A stretch of 10,534 nucleotides of DNA from an uncultured Clostridium sp. Its GTDB lineage: Bacteria; Bacillota; Clostridia; Lachnospirales; Lachnospiraceae. Positions 1-6,987 of this stretch are shown in pieces. Both the position numbers and the translations under genes were made by a program. The notes below the pieces were generated by a model that was not told the origin of the DNA, ran no database searches, and saw only the letters and a program-made list of their open reading frames with translations. The DNA lies in NCBI GenBank assembly GCA_937902905.1, contig CALELW010000198.1:1-10534 (forward strand), read 5' to 3'. Positions within the stretch are counted from its first letter, which is position 1, and the number at the start of each line of letters is the position of its first letter.

Positions 1-572
1 GTCATGCATAAACAAATGACCGCACCTGCCACAAAACCGCCAATATGAGCAGCATTATCTATTGTCGGATCCTGCATCCCACTGTACAGACTAATAGCAA
101 GATACAGAACATAACGGGGTACTTCCGAAGACAATCTTCCCCGGTTCCCCACAACTAACATCACAAGCAGCGCGCCCATCAAACCATATATGGCACCCGA
201 TGCCCCACAGGATACACTTTCCTGTGCCATTGACAGATTGTACACTAGTGAAACAATTCCTGCCAATATTCCGGACAAAAAGTATAAAATTAAAAATCTT
301 ATTTTCCCTGTTACTTTCTCCAGTGAATAGCCAAGTATCAAAAGAGAAATCATATTGTTAAACAGATGGTCAAATCCAAAATGAAGGAAAAAATGTGTAA
401 TAAGCCGGTAATACTCATGTCTCTGTACAATATACGGCTCATACACCGCGCCCATTTTTATCATATATTCGGCATCATAACTGGAACCATGAAATTCCAC
501 ATACAGATACACCACAACATTAATCAAAATCAGCAAAAGCGTCATCACCGGAATGCGGTTTTTTGTCTCCAT
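1..572 (-). CDS. Rhomboid family intramembrane serine protease (C-terminus cut by window edge)
   Basis: The reverse strand gives 190 codons from the ATG at 572 with no stop before the window edge, so the 3' end is missing. Rhomboids cleave substrate proteins within or near transmembrane segments. The visible signature is strong: the catalytic serine in GASGAIYG (Ser125), the catalytic histidine in AAHIGG (His176), and the conserved His69-x3-Asn73 in a membrane segment (FDHLFNN), matching the oxyanion-site residues of GlpG-type rhomboids. Several hydrophobic segments are present (about 9-25, 68-82, 92-111, 122-142, 154-163, 174-190). The start is supported by an AGGGAG Shine-Dalgarno at 579-584, six bases upstream. 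The protein begins almost directly with the first membrane helix, so there is no cytoplasmic domain before it. It is divergent from the ASKHA gene, and its substrate cannot be told from the sequence. Confidence 0.93.
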   Translation of the reverse strand, partial: METKNRIPVMTLLLILINVVVYLYVEFHGSSYDAEYMIKMGAVYEPYIVQRHEYYRLITHFFLHFGFDHLFNNMISLLILGYSLEKVTGKIRFLILYFLSGILAGIVSLVYNLSMAQESVSCGASGAIYGLMGALLVMLVVGNRGRLSSEVPRYVLYLAISLYSGMQDPTIDNAAHIGGFVAGAVICLCM

Positions 573-608
573 ATTTTTCTCCCTGTTCTTCCTCTTTTTT
601 AAACTTTA

Positions 609-617
609 TGCTATGAT
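609..617 (+). promoter_or_regulatory. Possible extended -10 promoter for the ASKHA ATPase gene
   Basis: TGCTATGAT on the plus strand matches an extended -10 element (TGn followed by TATGAT at 612-617). No good -35 box lies 16-18 bases upstream, which is tolerated for extended -10 promoters. The predicted start near 624 would give a leader of roughly 45 nt to the ATG at 671. It lies beside the -10 of the rhomboid promoter on the other strand, so the two could not be occupied together. Confidence 0.4.
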
Positions 618-619
618 GA

Positions 620-648
620 ATTGTAACACAGAATGAAAGGTCGGTCAA
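620..648 (-). promoter_or_regulatory. Predicted sigma-A promoter for the rhomboid gene
   Basis: On the minus strand a TTGACC -35 box (643-648) and a TACAAT -10 box (620-625) are separated by exactly 17 bases, close to the housekeeping consensus. Transcription would begin near 613, giving a leader of about 40 nt before the ATG at 572. This is a motif call only. Confidence 0.6.
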
Positions 649-670
649 TCTGCCGAGGAAAGGATTTCTT

Positions 671-2077
671 ATGAACATTCACATTCATGCGGATGCGCTA
701 AATACCAAAAATATACTGACTCTGATTGAGGAGCAGGGATTTTCACTTCCCTGCAACTGCCACGGTGCCCATCGCTGTAATGGTGCGCGGTATTCCTTTG
801 ACTGCTCCCTGATTCCAAAGGAGCCAATGGATGTATCCCTTCCGGATACCTCCGAAAATATTCAAAGTGTCTCCTTAGAAAAAATGGAAACATCTGATGG
901 TACTGCCGACACCCTTTTAATCGACCTTGGTACAACAACGGTTGCCTTGGCGTTAATTGAGAAAGAGACCGGTGCTCTGCGCCAGTGTAAAACTTCTGCA
1001 AATCCACAGACTCATTTTGGTTCGGATGTGATTTCCCGAATCCAAGCTGCCACGCATGGAAACCTTTCCGATTTAACAGATTGCATCCGTAAGCATTTAA
1101 AAAAGGAAGCTGCCCTTCTCTGTCAGATGACACATAATGACATTTCCGCCATTCGCTTCTGTTATATCGGCGGAAATACCACCATGATACATATGCTGTT
1201 TGGTTATGACTGTGCAAGCCTTGGCCACAGCCCTTTTACGATCAAAGAGCCTTCCCCGGAACCATTTTGCATTGGAAACTGCACCGTCTACACCGCTCCT
1301 TGGATTTCTGCCTTTGTCGGCGGCGATATTACCGCGGGACTTCTTGCCTGCCATTTACCGTCATCCAGTGAAAATGCTTTGTTTCTTGATTTGGGAACCA
1401 ACGGTGAGATGGCTCTCTGCCACAAGGGAAAACTCTATACCGCTGCAACTGCGGCAGGTCCCGCCTTTGAGGGAAACGGACTCTCCTGTGGATGTCCCGG
1501 CATTGCGGGGGCTATCTCCCATGTCGTTTTGAGAAATCTTTTCCCTTCACTTAAGACAATAAACAATGCCCATCCAATCGGCATCTGCGGTTCCGGTGCC
1601 ATCAGCCTGTGTGCCGAATTACTGCGCAAACACTATGTGACAAGCGACGGTGTTCTGACCGATAAATTTAAGACAGACGGTATTGTTTTGTCGAAAAGCC
1701 CTGACGGAAAACCAATCACCTTTCTTCCCGAAGATTTTCGCAGTATCCAGCTCGCCATTGCTGCCATTGCTGCCGGTATCGACATTCTTCTGGCAGAATC
1801 CAGTGTACAAAAAAATGAGTCTTTTACACTGTATCTTGGCGGCGGTTTTGGGTTCCATCTGTCAATTGAAGACTGTCAATGCATCGGCTTGTTCTCAAAC
1901 CTTTGCATTTCCGAAATAAAAGTAATGGGAAATACTTGTCTTCAGGGATTGTATCAATGGGCTGTCCATAGTGCAAAACCGGCGATTCAAAACGACTGCG
2001 TACCTTTGAATTTAGGAGAACACCCGGATTTTCAGAAAACCTATCTGCACCACATGACTTTTCCGGACATCCACTAA
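671..2077 (+). CDS. ASKHA-domain (DUF4445/RACo-like) ATPase with shortened ferredoxin-like N-terminus
   Basis: A 468-residue protein of the family that includes RACo, the ATP-dependent reductive activator of corrinoid iron-sulfur proteins. The ASKHA nucleotide-binding signatures are clear: the first phosphate loop at Asp85 (DLGTTT), the family block NPQTHFGSDVISRI at 111-124, GNTTMIHMLFG at 168-178, the second phosphate loop at 240-246 (DLGTNGE), an adenosine-type motif at 306-310 (CGSGA) and LGGGFG at 389-394. RACo-type proteins usually start with a plant-type [2Fe-2S] domain of about 80-95 residues. Here only about 58 residues precede the linker, with cysteines at 28, 30, 36 and 45; the expected third ligand is Ala39. 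The start has an AGGA Shine-Dalgarno at 661-664. No corrinoid protein or methyltransferase gene is nearby, so the partner is unknown. It converges on the Tad operon and is probably functionally separate from it. Confidence 0.87.
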   Translation: MNIHIHADALNTKNILTLIEEQGFSLPCNCHGAHRCNGARYSFDCSLIPKEPMDVSLPDTSENIQSVSLEKMETSDGTADTLLIDLGTTTVALALIEKETGALRQCKTSANPQTHFGSDVISRIQAATHGNLSDLTDCIRKHLKKEAALLCQMTHNDISAIRFCYIGGNTTMIHMLFGYDCASLGHSPFTIKEPSPEPFCIGNCTVYTAPWISAFVGGDITAGLLACHLPSSSENALFLDLGTNGEMALCHKGKLYTAATAAGPAFEGNGLSCGCPGIAGAISHVVLRNLFPSLKTINNAHPIGICGSGAISLCAELLRKHYVTSDGVLTDKFKTDGIVLSKSPDGKPITFLPEDFRSIQLAIAAIAAGIDILLAESSVQKNESFTLYLGGGFGFHLSIEDCQCIGLFSNLCISEIKVMGNTCLQGLYQWAVHSAKPAIQNDCVPLNLGEHPDFQKTYLHHMTFPDIH

Positions 2078-2092
2078 TTTTGTGCTGTTATT

Positions 2093-3259
2093 TTAAGTAA
2101 TTTCCACCACGTACTCGCCGGTCCCAAACCGCAGGATATCTCCATCCTTTACCTTTGTTTTCTGCCACGGAACTAATCGTGTATCGTTATAAAAAGTTCC
2201 CTGCCCGGACTCTTCATCCAGCAGATATACCGCATCTCCTTCCCGGACAAACTGTGCATGAATGGCACTTACGCCTTTGGCACACAGTACGCCATCAACT
2301 CGCGCTCTCTCACTTCCTATCAAAAACGGAAAATGTGAAAGCGGAACCGGTTCTTCTTTTCCCTGACAGGGAATCAGACAGACCGATACCAAATCCGTCT
2401 CATCCCAAGAAGTAACAATCTCCTTTTGCGGCCACAATTTCCAAGCCCCATATACAGAAACGCCAAGAAAAAATATAAATGCTCCGGCTGCTTTTACCCA
2501 GTCTGTTCCACTGGAAACCGCGAGTCGAAACCATCCGCTCGCATACAAAACAACCGGCACTAAAATTCCCAAAAACAAAACTCCTATCGGAACCGCATAC
2601 CGCAAAACTTGTGTGTCCATCTGCACTTTCTTAAACGGTAATAATTCTTTCCCCGCCGTTGGCTGTTCCTGATAAATCAAAGAAGCTTTTTTCTCTTCCT
2701 CTTTTGCAAAATCTGTTTCCACATGAGAATCCGAATCCATATATTCCCGCAAAGCAGCAAGTGTCATCCCTTCTTCAAGAAACCTTTTGTGAAGTCCATA
2801 CACAAAAAATGCCAGTTTGGAATCCTTTTGATTCATATAATCAATTATAAACTCAGCAACTGCTGCATAAGCAGTCATCCCATAACAATCATTCCCCGGA
2901 TAATATATGCCATACACTTCATCCGAATGTTTATCTACAAAAATACAATCCGGCAGTATCCTCACATCATTTCCGTCCAGTAGATATGACTCTAACCGCT
3001 CCGGCAGGGATAACAAACATTCCATAACCTTTTTCACCTTATGTTTTCCCGTACCATTCTTTTCCAGATATTGTTTCAAATTCAACTTACCGGTCACATC
3101 ATACACATATTGTTTTTTCTCATCCACCCATTCAATCTCCATGGGCACAAAACCGGGAATTGTCTGATAAGAAAACATTTTATCTCCGACATTTTCCAAA
3201 TCATCTCCCTCAATTTTTAAATAGGTTCTCATGCCCTCCTGAACAAATTCCTGCTTCAT
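2093..3259 (-). CDS. DUF6382-FHA domain membrane protein at the end of the Tad operon
   Basis: A 388-residue protein with three parts. Residues 1 to about 180 resemble the DUF6382 domain, a soluble N-terminal region often joined to FHA domains in Clostridia. Residues about 221-242 and 257-276 are two membrane helices. Residues about 308-388 form a C-terminal FHA fold, with the characteristic GVSAIHAQF strand (330-338), the SGQGTFYND loop (351-359) and a DGDILRFG strand (372-379). FHA domains normally bind phosphothreonine peptides, but the usual GR arginine is replaced (Gly314-Ser315), SRxH reads SAIH (331-334) and the NGT asparagine is Gln353, so classical binding is uncertain. The gene overlaps the upstream pseudopilin by ATGA and has an AAGGAGG-type ribosome site. 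Its position suggests a role in regulating or anchoring the Tad pilus. Both termini lie in the cytoplasm if the helices form a hairpin (inference). Confidence 0.83.
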   Translation of the reverse strand: MKQEFVQEGMRTYLKIEGDDLENVGDKMFSYQTIPGFVPMEIEWVDEKKQYVYDVTGKLNLKQYLEKNGTGKHKVKKVMECLLSLPERLESYLLDGNDVRILPDCIFVDKHSDEVYGIYYPGNDCYGMTAYAAVAEFIIDYMNQKDSKLAFFVYGLHKRFLEEGMTLAALREYMDSDSHVETDFAKEEEKKASLIYQEQPTAGKELLPFKKVQMDTQVLRYAVPIGVLFLGILVPVVLYASGWFRLAVSSGTDWVKAAGAFIFFLGVSVYGAWKLWPQKEIVTSWDETDLVSVCLIPCQGKEEPVPLSHFPFLIGSERARVDGVLCAKGVSAIHAQFVREGDAVYLLDEESGQGTFYNDTRLVPWQKTKVKDGDILRFGTGEYVVEIT

Positions 3260-3687
3260 TTTCCCCCTCCTTTTCCTTTCAGCAAATCATAATCCCACTT
3301 CATCTCCATGGGACGAACCAGTTCCTTTGTAAACACAAAATTCTGCCCGGTTTCCTTTGTTACAAAAAGCGCCTTTATTTCAGATAAAGAAATCGGCAGT
3401 GAATACCGGACATCCGCACTCACAGATGCTATCTTTTTGGTAAGTGACACCTGATTGATTTTCATTAAAAATAATTTTTTATTGAGCAGACGGCAAAGAT
3501 TATTTTCTTCTTTTTCAGAAACGGACAATTCTCCCCGCTCACCGCCACTTTCTATCCAGTTTCCTATTTCAGAGCCTAATATCATGCGGTCATGAATATA
3601 AAAACTGCTGTACAACAGCGCTAGTATGACCCATATCGTAATGCAGCCGACAAACACCGCCTCCACCGTATAACTTGCCTCTTTCAT
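3256..3687 (-). CDS. Small TadE-like pseudopilin
   Basis: A 143-residue protein with a type IV prepilin-like N-terminus: a short leader (MKEA) followed by SYTVEA and a hydrophobic helix to about residue 29. Glu9 would be the conserved +5 glutamate if cleavage falls between Ala4 and Ser5. The -1 residue is therefore Ala rather than the usual Gly, a feature it shares with the Flp pilin of this locus. The remaining ~110 residues are predicted extracellular and hydrophilic with no domain I recognise; the segment at 93-130 resembles the C-terminal part of other short TadE-like proteins from Clostridia. It starts in an ATGA overlap with the prepilin peptidase gene and ends in an ATGA overlap with the FHA gene, so all three are probably translationally coupled. 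The likely role is a minor pilin or assembly factor. Confidence 0.75.
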   Translation of the reverse strand: MKEASYTVEAVFVGCITIWVILALLYSSFYIHDRMILGSEIGNWIESGGERGELSVSEKEENNLCRLLNKKLFLMKINQVSLTKKIASVSADVRYSLPISLSEIKALFVTKETGQNFVFTKELVRPMEMKWDYDLLKGKGGGK

Positions 3688-4100
3688 AAGACCATCACCA
3701 CCCCGTAAGCGATTGCCGTAAAGGGGACAAACGGAATCCGTTTCTTTTTCCCCACTTTACGGAAAATAAGGAGAAACCCCGAAACAATAGCAGAAAAAAA
3801 CAAACTCAATGTCAAAAGTTCTAAGTTGCCAAAAAAGCCAAGCGTTACCCCTGTCATCAGATAAACAAGAGCATCACCTTCTCCAATGGCACCTCTTGTC
3901 GCTTTGCTCATCAAATATAAAAAAACACCAACTGCCACTCCCGGCATCCACTTCCAAAAATCGCCGTCTACCACTCTCGCCAGCACAATGACAAGAATAC
4001 CCATTACGCCGGGAAGTACCGGAATCTTTTGAAGTCTGTGGTCAATTACCGCCATCACGGATAAATAAATACCGGTAATTAAAAAAATAAATACATTCAT
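3684..4100 (-). CDS. A24 family prepilin peptidase (TadV/CpaA type)
   Basis: An integral membrane aspartic protease that removes the leader from Flp and the TadE/TadG-like pseudopilins. The two catalytic aspartates are visible: Asp20 in IDHRLQKIP and Asp76 in the GEGD motif. At 138 residues with about five to six hydrophobic segments it is the short form, lacking the N-terminal cysteine-rich/methyltransferase domain of PilD-type enzymes, as is usual for Tad loci. The reading frame is open upstream to 4226, but that part overlaps the preceding pseudopilin out of frame. The ATG at 4100 is chosen because it starts directly at the first membrane helix and has an AGGAG site ten bases upstream. The gap to the upstream stop codon is only four bases, which supports coupled translation. 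Confidence 0.92.
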   Translation of the reverse strand: MNVFIFLITGIYLSVMAVIDHRLQKIPVLPGVMGILVIVLARVVDGDFWKWMPGVAVGVFLYLMSKATRGAIGEGDALVYLMTGVTLGFFGNLELLTLSLFFSAIVSGFLLIFRKVGKKKRIPFVPFTAIAYGVVMVL

Positions 4101-4104
4101 CTTA

Positions 4105-4851
4105 TCACTTCTCCTTTCCACCACATTTGCTGCATGGCGCACGGTTTCCCACCTGTGAAAGCATAATTTCCCGGATTGTCCGCTTAAGCCCGCTGCATGT
4201 TCGCGATTTATGGTATCGGTCTCCATAAATCGTGATGTAAACTTCCTCTCCGTCCTGCGGCGTTATGCCATGGCAGCATCTTTCGCATATCTTATACTTT
4301 CCGCCACTGCTGTTTCTAAGATTCACTAAATCACGATACAAAACTTTCGATATCGTAAGTTTTAAATAACTGCAATCCAGCGAACGGTGATAAACTGTTC
4401 CGGTCTCCGTTAGATAAACAACACAGTCGTTTTCATTTTCTTTTTCCCGCCGCTCCACACCGGTAAATGCCCTTGTATGTACGCGCTGCCGAAACTGGTA
4501 ACTGCCCAGAGAAAAAATAGAAAAGGGTGTCTTCACCCGGAACCCGGCTATCAAGTCGATTTCATCATTCTCTTTTAAAAGACGGGATTGAAAAAAAGTA
4601 ATTTTTCCCGCCGAACCTTCTAAATATAAACTCATTTTTGCTAAATAATACGCCTGACTTTTTATCGTATTACTTTTTGACATGCCATACTCTGCGGCGG
4701 CTTCTTTTGCCACCCGAGAAAGCGCAGACTGTACCTCATCCTGACACCGAATCATCTGCCCCAGATAGCCAATTAAAATCATAGCAAACAGAAATATCGG
4801 TAAACAAATTGACGCTTCTACCGTCATAGAGCCATTTTCTTTTTTCTTCAC
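4105..4851 (-). CDS. TadE-like pseudopilin with two C-terminal Cys/His modules
   Basis: A 248-residue protein. The N-terminus is a good prepilin signal: MKKKENG, then SMTVEA, with cleavage expected after Gly7, glutamate at +5 (Glu12) and a hydrophobic helix to about residue 34. A predicted extracellular stalk follows to about 141. The C-terminal third holds two related modules. Module 1 has VYLTETGTVYH and ligands His155, Cys160, Cys189 and Cys192 (HX4C then CX2C). Module 2 has VYITIYGDRYH and His214, Cys219, Cys240 and Cys243. The shared pattern looks like a small metal-binding or disulfide-bonded repeat; I know similar YHxxxC...CxxC segments in clostridial surface proteins but cannot assign a function. 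The start is GTG at 4851 with a GGGGAGGA site six bases upstream (4858-4865). It follows an inverted-repeat island and runs into the prepilin peptidase gene. Confidence 0.8.
   Translation of the reverse strand: MKKKENGSMTVEASICLPIFLFAMILIGYLGQMIRCQDEVQSALSRVAKEAAAEYGMSKSNTIKSQAYYLAKMSLYLEGSAGKITFFQSRLLKENDEIDLIAGFRVKTPFSIFSLGSYQFRQRVHTRAFTGVERREKENENDCVVYLTETGTVYHRSLDCSYLKLTISKVLYRDLVNLRNSSGGKYKICERCCHGITPQDGEEVYITIYGDRYHKSRTCSGLKRTIREIMLSQVGNRAPCSKCGGKEK
4111..4115 (-). promoter_or_regulatory. Ribosome binding site that fixes the prepilin peptidase start
   Basis: AGGAG on the minus strand, ten bases before the ATG at 4100 and just before the TGA of the upstream pseudopilin gene (4105-4107). 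It decides for the short 138-residue product rather than the longer open frame starting at 4226. Confidence 0.7.
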
Positions 4852-4875
4852 ATTCCATCCTCCCCATACATAAAC

Positions 4876-5003
4876 TCGAGGCGAGAAAGGGTATCCTATT
4901 GTTACACGGTTTTCATTATAATAATGTTTTATATTTTTGTTTTAGGTAAAATTTGGTTCATTCCTCAATTAAATTTTTCATAGAATACCCTTTCTCGCCT
5001 CGA
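4876..5003. repeat. 128-bp interrupted palindrome (19-bp perfect inverted repeat around an AT-rich core)
   Basis: Arms at 4876-4894 and 4985-5003 are exact reverse complements over 19 bases. After one mismatch (4895/4984), four more pairs extend inwards (4896-4899 with 4980-4983), leaving an 80-base AT-rich core at 4900-4979. It fills most of the only long gap in the operon, between the DUF5702 gene and the Cys/His pseudopilin gene. The flanks show no obvious target-site duplication and the core holds no gene. The core has TATAAT on both strands (minus 4915-4920, plus 4917-4922) but no convincing -35 box. It could be an invertible switch, a miniature mobile element, or an mRNA processing/stability hairpin; the sequence alone does not decide. 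Confidence 0.85.
4949..4976 (+). repeat. AT-rich hairpin inside the palindrome core
   Basis: On the plus strand AAATTTGGTT (4949-4958) can pair with AATTAAATTT (4967-4976) using two G-U pairs, around an 8-base loop. On the minus-strand mRNA the same positions become A-C mismatches, so the fold is weaker in the operon's own direction. No U-tract follows, and it does not look like a terminator. Confidence 0.35.
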
Positions 5004-5010
5004 TTCTTTT

Positions 5011-6987
5011 TTAATACCCCGCACGGATTTCAACATTGATGCGGCAGTTTTTCACATCTCGTCCAAGGACGCTTTCAAGAGGTGCCATCCGAAAGAAATG
5101 ACTGGGGAATAAAAAACCACCACATACTTTCATTTCGTAAACACAGCTACCCAGTTTAAACCCCTTGTAACCGTTTTTTTGCATTGTATTCTGAATCAAG
5201 TCCATCACACGGTATCTTCTCGTACTCTGTTTTGTCATTGCCAGAAACAACATCAGATACTGCTGATAACCAAAACTGCTTTTTTTACTTTTCGGAAATC
5301 TTTTTGCCCTTTTTTGCAGCGAATCATGATTCATCAAAACAATTTCCGTAAAATTTGTCACAAACCTTTTCGGCGTTTTCCAAAGCGGCACATCTCTTCC
5401 ATTCAAAAGAGCCGCAACATCCGTTAGACTTTCCGACATACTCCACGTAATAAGAATTAATGTCTGCGTCAATGTAATTAATGGAGCAAGCCCGGTAAAC
5501 CCAACCGCCGCAATTGCGGCTGCCCGCGCCTCGCCTCGTCTTTTGGAGTCACTCTCAAGTGCCACAAAGTTTGTTACCGTCCGAATCAGCAGAATACGAT
5601 TTAGCACAGATTCCAGATTTTCCTCGTCCGATGCCTTTCCGGCAGCCAGATATTCAAGCCCGTAATCCAGTGCCTGTTTCCATTTGGTATCCGTTTTTTC
5701 TCCGTATGCCCAAAACTTATGTTTTATGTACTCATCGAGACAAAATTCATCCATCCCATAATCTGCCATATCACCGAGAATCCCGGTAAGCGACACCGTA
5801 TCGCTCGAGATAAAATCCGATATTCTCTTTTCATAATCTTCCTTATCTTTTTCCTGTTCTTTGTAATACTCGGCAAAAGAATCCGGCGACCGAATGGATT
5901 TTTTTGACAGCTTGGACGGTGACTTTACAACAAGGGAAAGAATTCCTTTTGAAAAAGAACCATCCAAAGAATCTTTTGGATTTTCGCCTCCCCCATCTTC
6001 TTCCACTCCGGTATAATCAAAAACGATTGACGAAGTATCGTAATCCTGCCACAGCTTTTCCAGCCGTTTTTTACAGTTTTTAACACTGTCTTTTTGCAGT
6101 ATTGCTTCCGTTTTTGTAAGAATATCCAAGTTTGTCTTCAGCACCGGAAGAGCGGCAATCACACTCGAGATGGCATCATCTTTTGACGCTGACCCATTTT
6201 TTAGTTTCTCACCAATTCTCTGCGCCTGTTTAATACGTCCTTTTACCTTCGATATCTTTGCTAAGAACTTCAGCTTATTTTTTATATTCCAGTCTTTCGT
6301 TGATTGATCCAGATTTTTCTTCATCTGTTTCCACACGGCGCCTTCTGTGACACCAAAATTCTGCCCCTTGCACTCCCCGGTAACAAACATCTTTACAAAT
6401 TTCTGCTCGCAGGTTATCGTACCTCCCGTCACCGTAATGCCATCCACCAATCTCATCAACTCAAGTAAATCCGTATAACATTCTGCAGCCTTTTTTTGAT
6501 TTTCCACCGTCGTCTCGATATTTTTTGCGGACTTTTCCACTTTTTTCAAATCGTTTGATGAATTTAACACCTTTTGCAACTGTTCCTTTGTGACAACACG
6601 TCCCATGTAAGAGCGAATCTGCTTTTGCAGCGCCTCCGCGTGGTTATCCCCCAGGTACACTTTATTTTTCACCTGAATGTCATCAATTCCGCCATCAAAA
6701 AAATCCATTTCTCCTTTGCCCGCCGCAGAAATTGTGTCTCCTGCATAACGACCAATTACCTGCTCATACGGGGTGCCGCCTTTCTCAATAAAAAACAAAC
6801 CGTAATGTTCATAGAGTGGTCTATTGTACTCGGATAAAAGCCCTTCTGCTCCTGTCCGCAGTGTTCTCGCCGCATGGTTTTTGCATACCGTATAGCGTGC
6901 CGTTTCCAACAGTGTGCCAAACAAGGCAAAAATCAACAGAAAAACCAGGGAGAGAAACACCGTGATGGAGCCCGTCAGCCTACGCAA
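5011..6987 (-). CDS. DUF5702 (TadG-like) membrane-anchored Tad locus protein
   Basis: A 658-residue protein. Its N-terminus (GSITVFLSLVFLLIFALFG, residues 6-24) is a prepilin-like or TadG-like membrane anchor, followed by a region typical of DUF5702, including LRTGAEGLLSEYNRPLYEHY at 43-62. Most of the rest is hydrophilic and predicted extra-cytoplasmic, with helical, lysine/glutamate-rich stretches (about 133-170 and 215-312). A hydrophobic alanine-rich stretch at about 487-515 may be a second membrane segment. Unlike the two TadE-like proteins, the +5 position is Phe11 rather than Glu, so processing is doubtful. The start is TTG at 6987, the only usual start codon between the upstream in-frame stop and the anchor motif. 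It lies inside the last codons of flp (8-base overlap) with only a weak GGGG site, implying coupled, lower-level translation. The function is probably a minor pilus or tip/anchor component (inference). Confidence 0.8.
   Translation of the reverse strand: MRRLTGSITVFLSLVFLLIFALFGTLLETARYTVCKNHAARTLRTGAEGLLSEYNRPLYEHYGLFFIEKGGTPYEQVIGRYAGDTISAAGKGEMDFFDGGIDDIQVKNKVYLGDNHAEALQKQIRSYMGRVVTKEQLQKVLNSSNDLKKVEKSAKNIETTVENQKKAAECYTDLLELMRLVDGITVTGGTITCEQKFVKMFVTGECKGQNFGVTEGAVWKQMKKNLDQSTKDWNIKNKLKFLAKISKVKGRIKQAQRIGEKLKNGSASKDDAISSVIAALPVLKTNLDILTKTEAILQKDSVKNCKKRLEKLWQDYDTSSIVFDYTGVEEDGGGENPKDSLDGSFSKGILSLVVKSPSKLSKKSIRSPDSFAEYYKEQEKDKEDYEKRISDFISSDTVSLTGILGDMADYGMDEFCLDEYIKHKFWAYGEKTDTKWKQALDYGLEYLAAGKASDEENLESVLNRILLIRTVTNFVALESDSKRRGEARAAAIAAVGFTGLAPLITLTQTLILITWSMSESLTDVAALLNGRDVPLWKTPKRFVTNFTEIVLMNHDSLQKRAKRFPKSKKSSFGYQQYLMLFLAMTKQSTRRYRVMDLIQNTMQKNGYKGFKLGSCVYEMKVCGGFLFPSHFFRMAPLESVLGRDVKNCRINVEIRAGY

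Noticed and set aside
366..602. A plus-strand open frame of 78 codons
   Set aside because: It is antisense to the rhomboid gene, whose catalytic motifs are intact; its composition (His- and Ile-rich) is not protein-like.
669..1217. A 182-codon open frame on the minus strand
   Set aside because: It lies wholly antisense to the ASKHA gene, has no ribosome site or recognisable domain, and its composition (many His, Arg, Ser) is typical of a shadow frame.
1757..1774. A short tandem repeat (gccattgct twice)
   Set aside because: It encodes an alanine/isoleucine helix segment in the ASKHA protein; two copies only, with no sign of a functional repeat.
2133..2155. A possible terminator for the ASKHA gene (AGGAT/ATCCT stem followed by a T-rich stretch)
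   Set aside because: The stem is only five pairs, lies inside the FHA coding sequence, and the T-rich stretch is interrupted. No convincing terminator is seen between the convergent genes.
4101..4226. An N-terminal extension of the prepilin peptidase by 42 residues
   Set aside because: It overlaps the Cys/His pseudopilin gene in another frame, has no hydrophobic or conserved content, and the ATG at 4100 has a good ribosome site.
4915..4943. An internal minus-strand promoter in the palindrome core (TATAAT at 4915-4920)
   Set aside because: The -35 position reads AAAACA with a 17-base spacer and there is no extended -10; in such AT-rich DNA a TATAAT is expected by chance. Not annotated as a promoter, though mentioned with the inverted repeat.
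4876..5003. The inverted repeat as a rho-independent terminator
   Set aside because: In the operon direction the second arm is not followed by a U-tract and the loop is about 80 bases, far too long for an intrinsic terminator.
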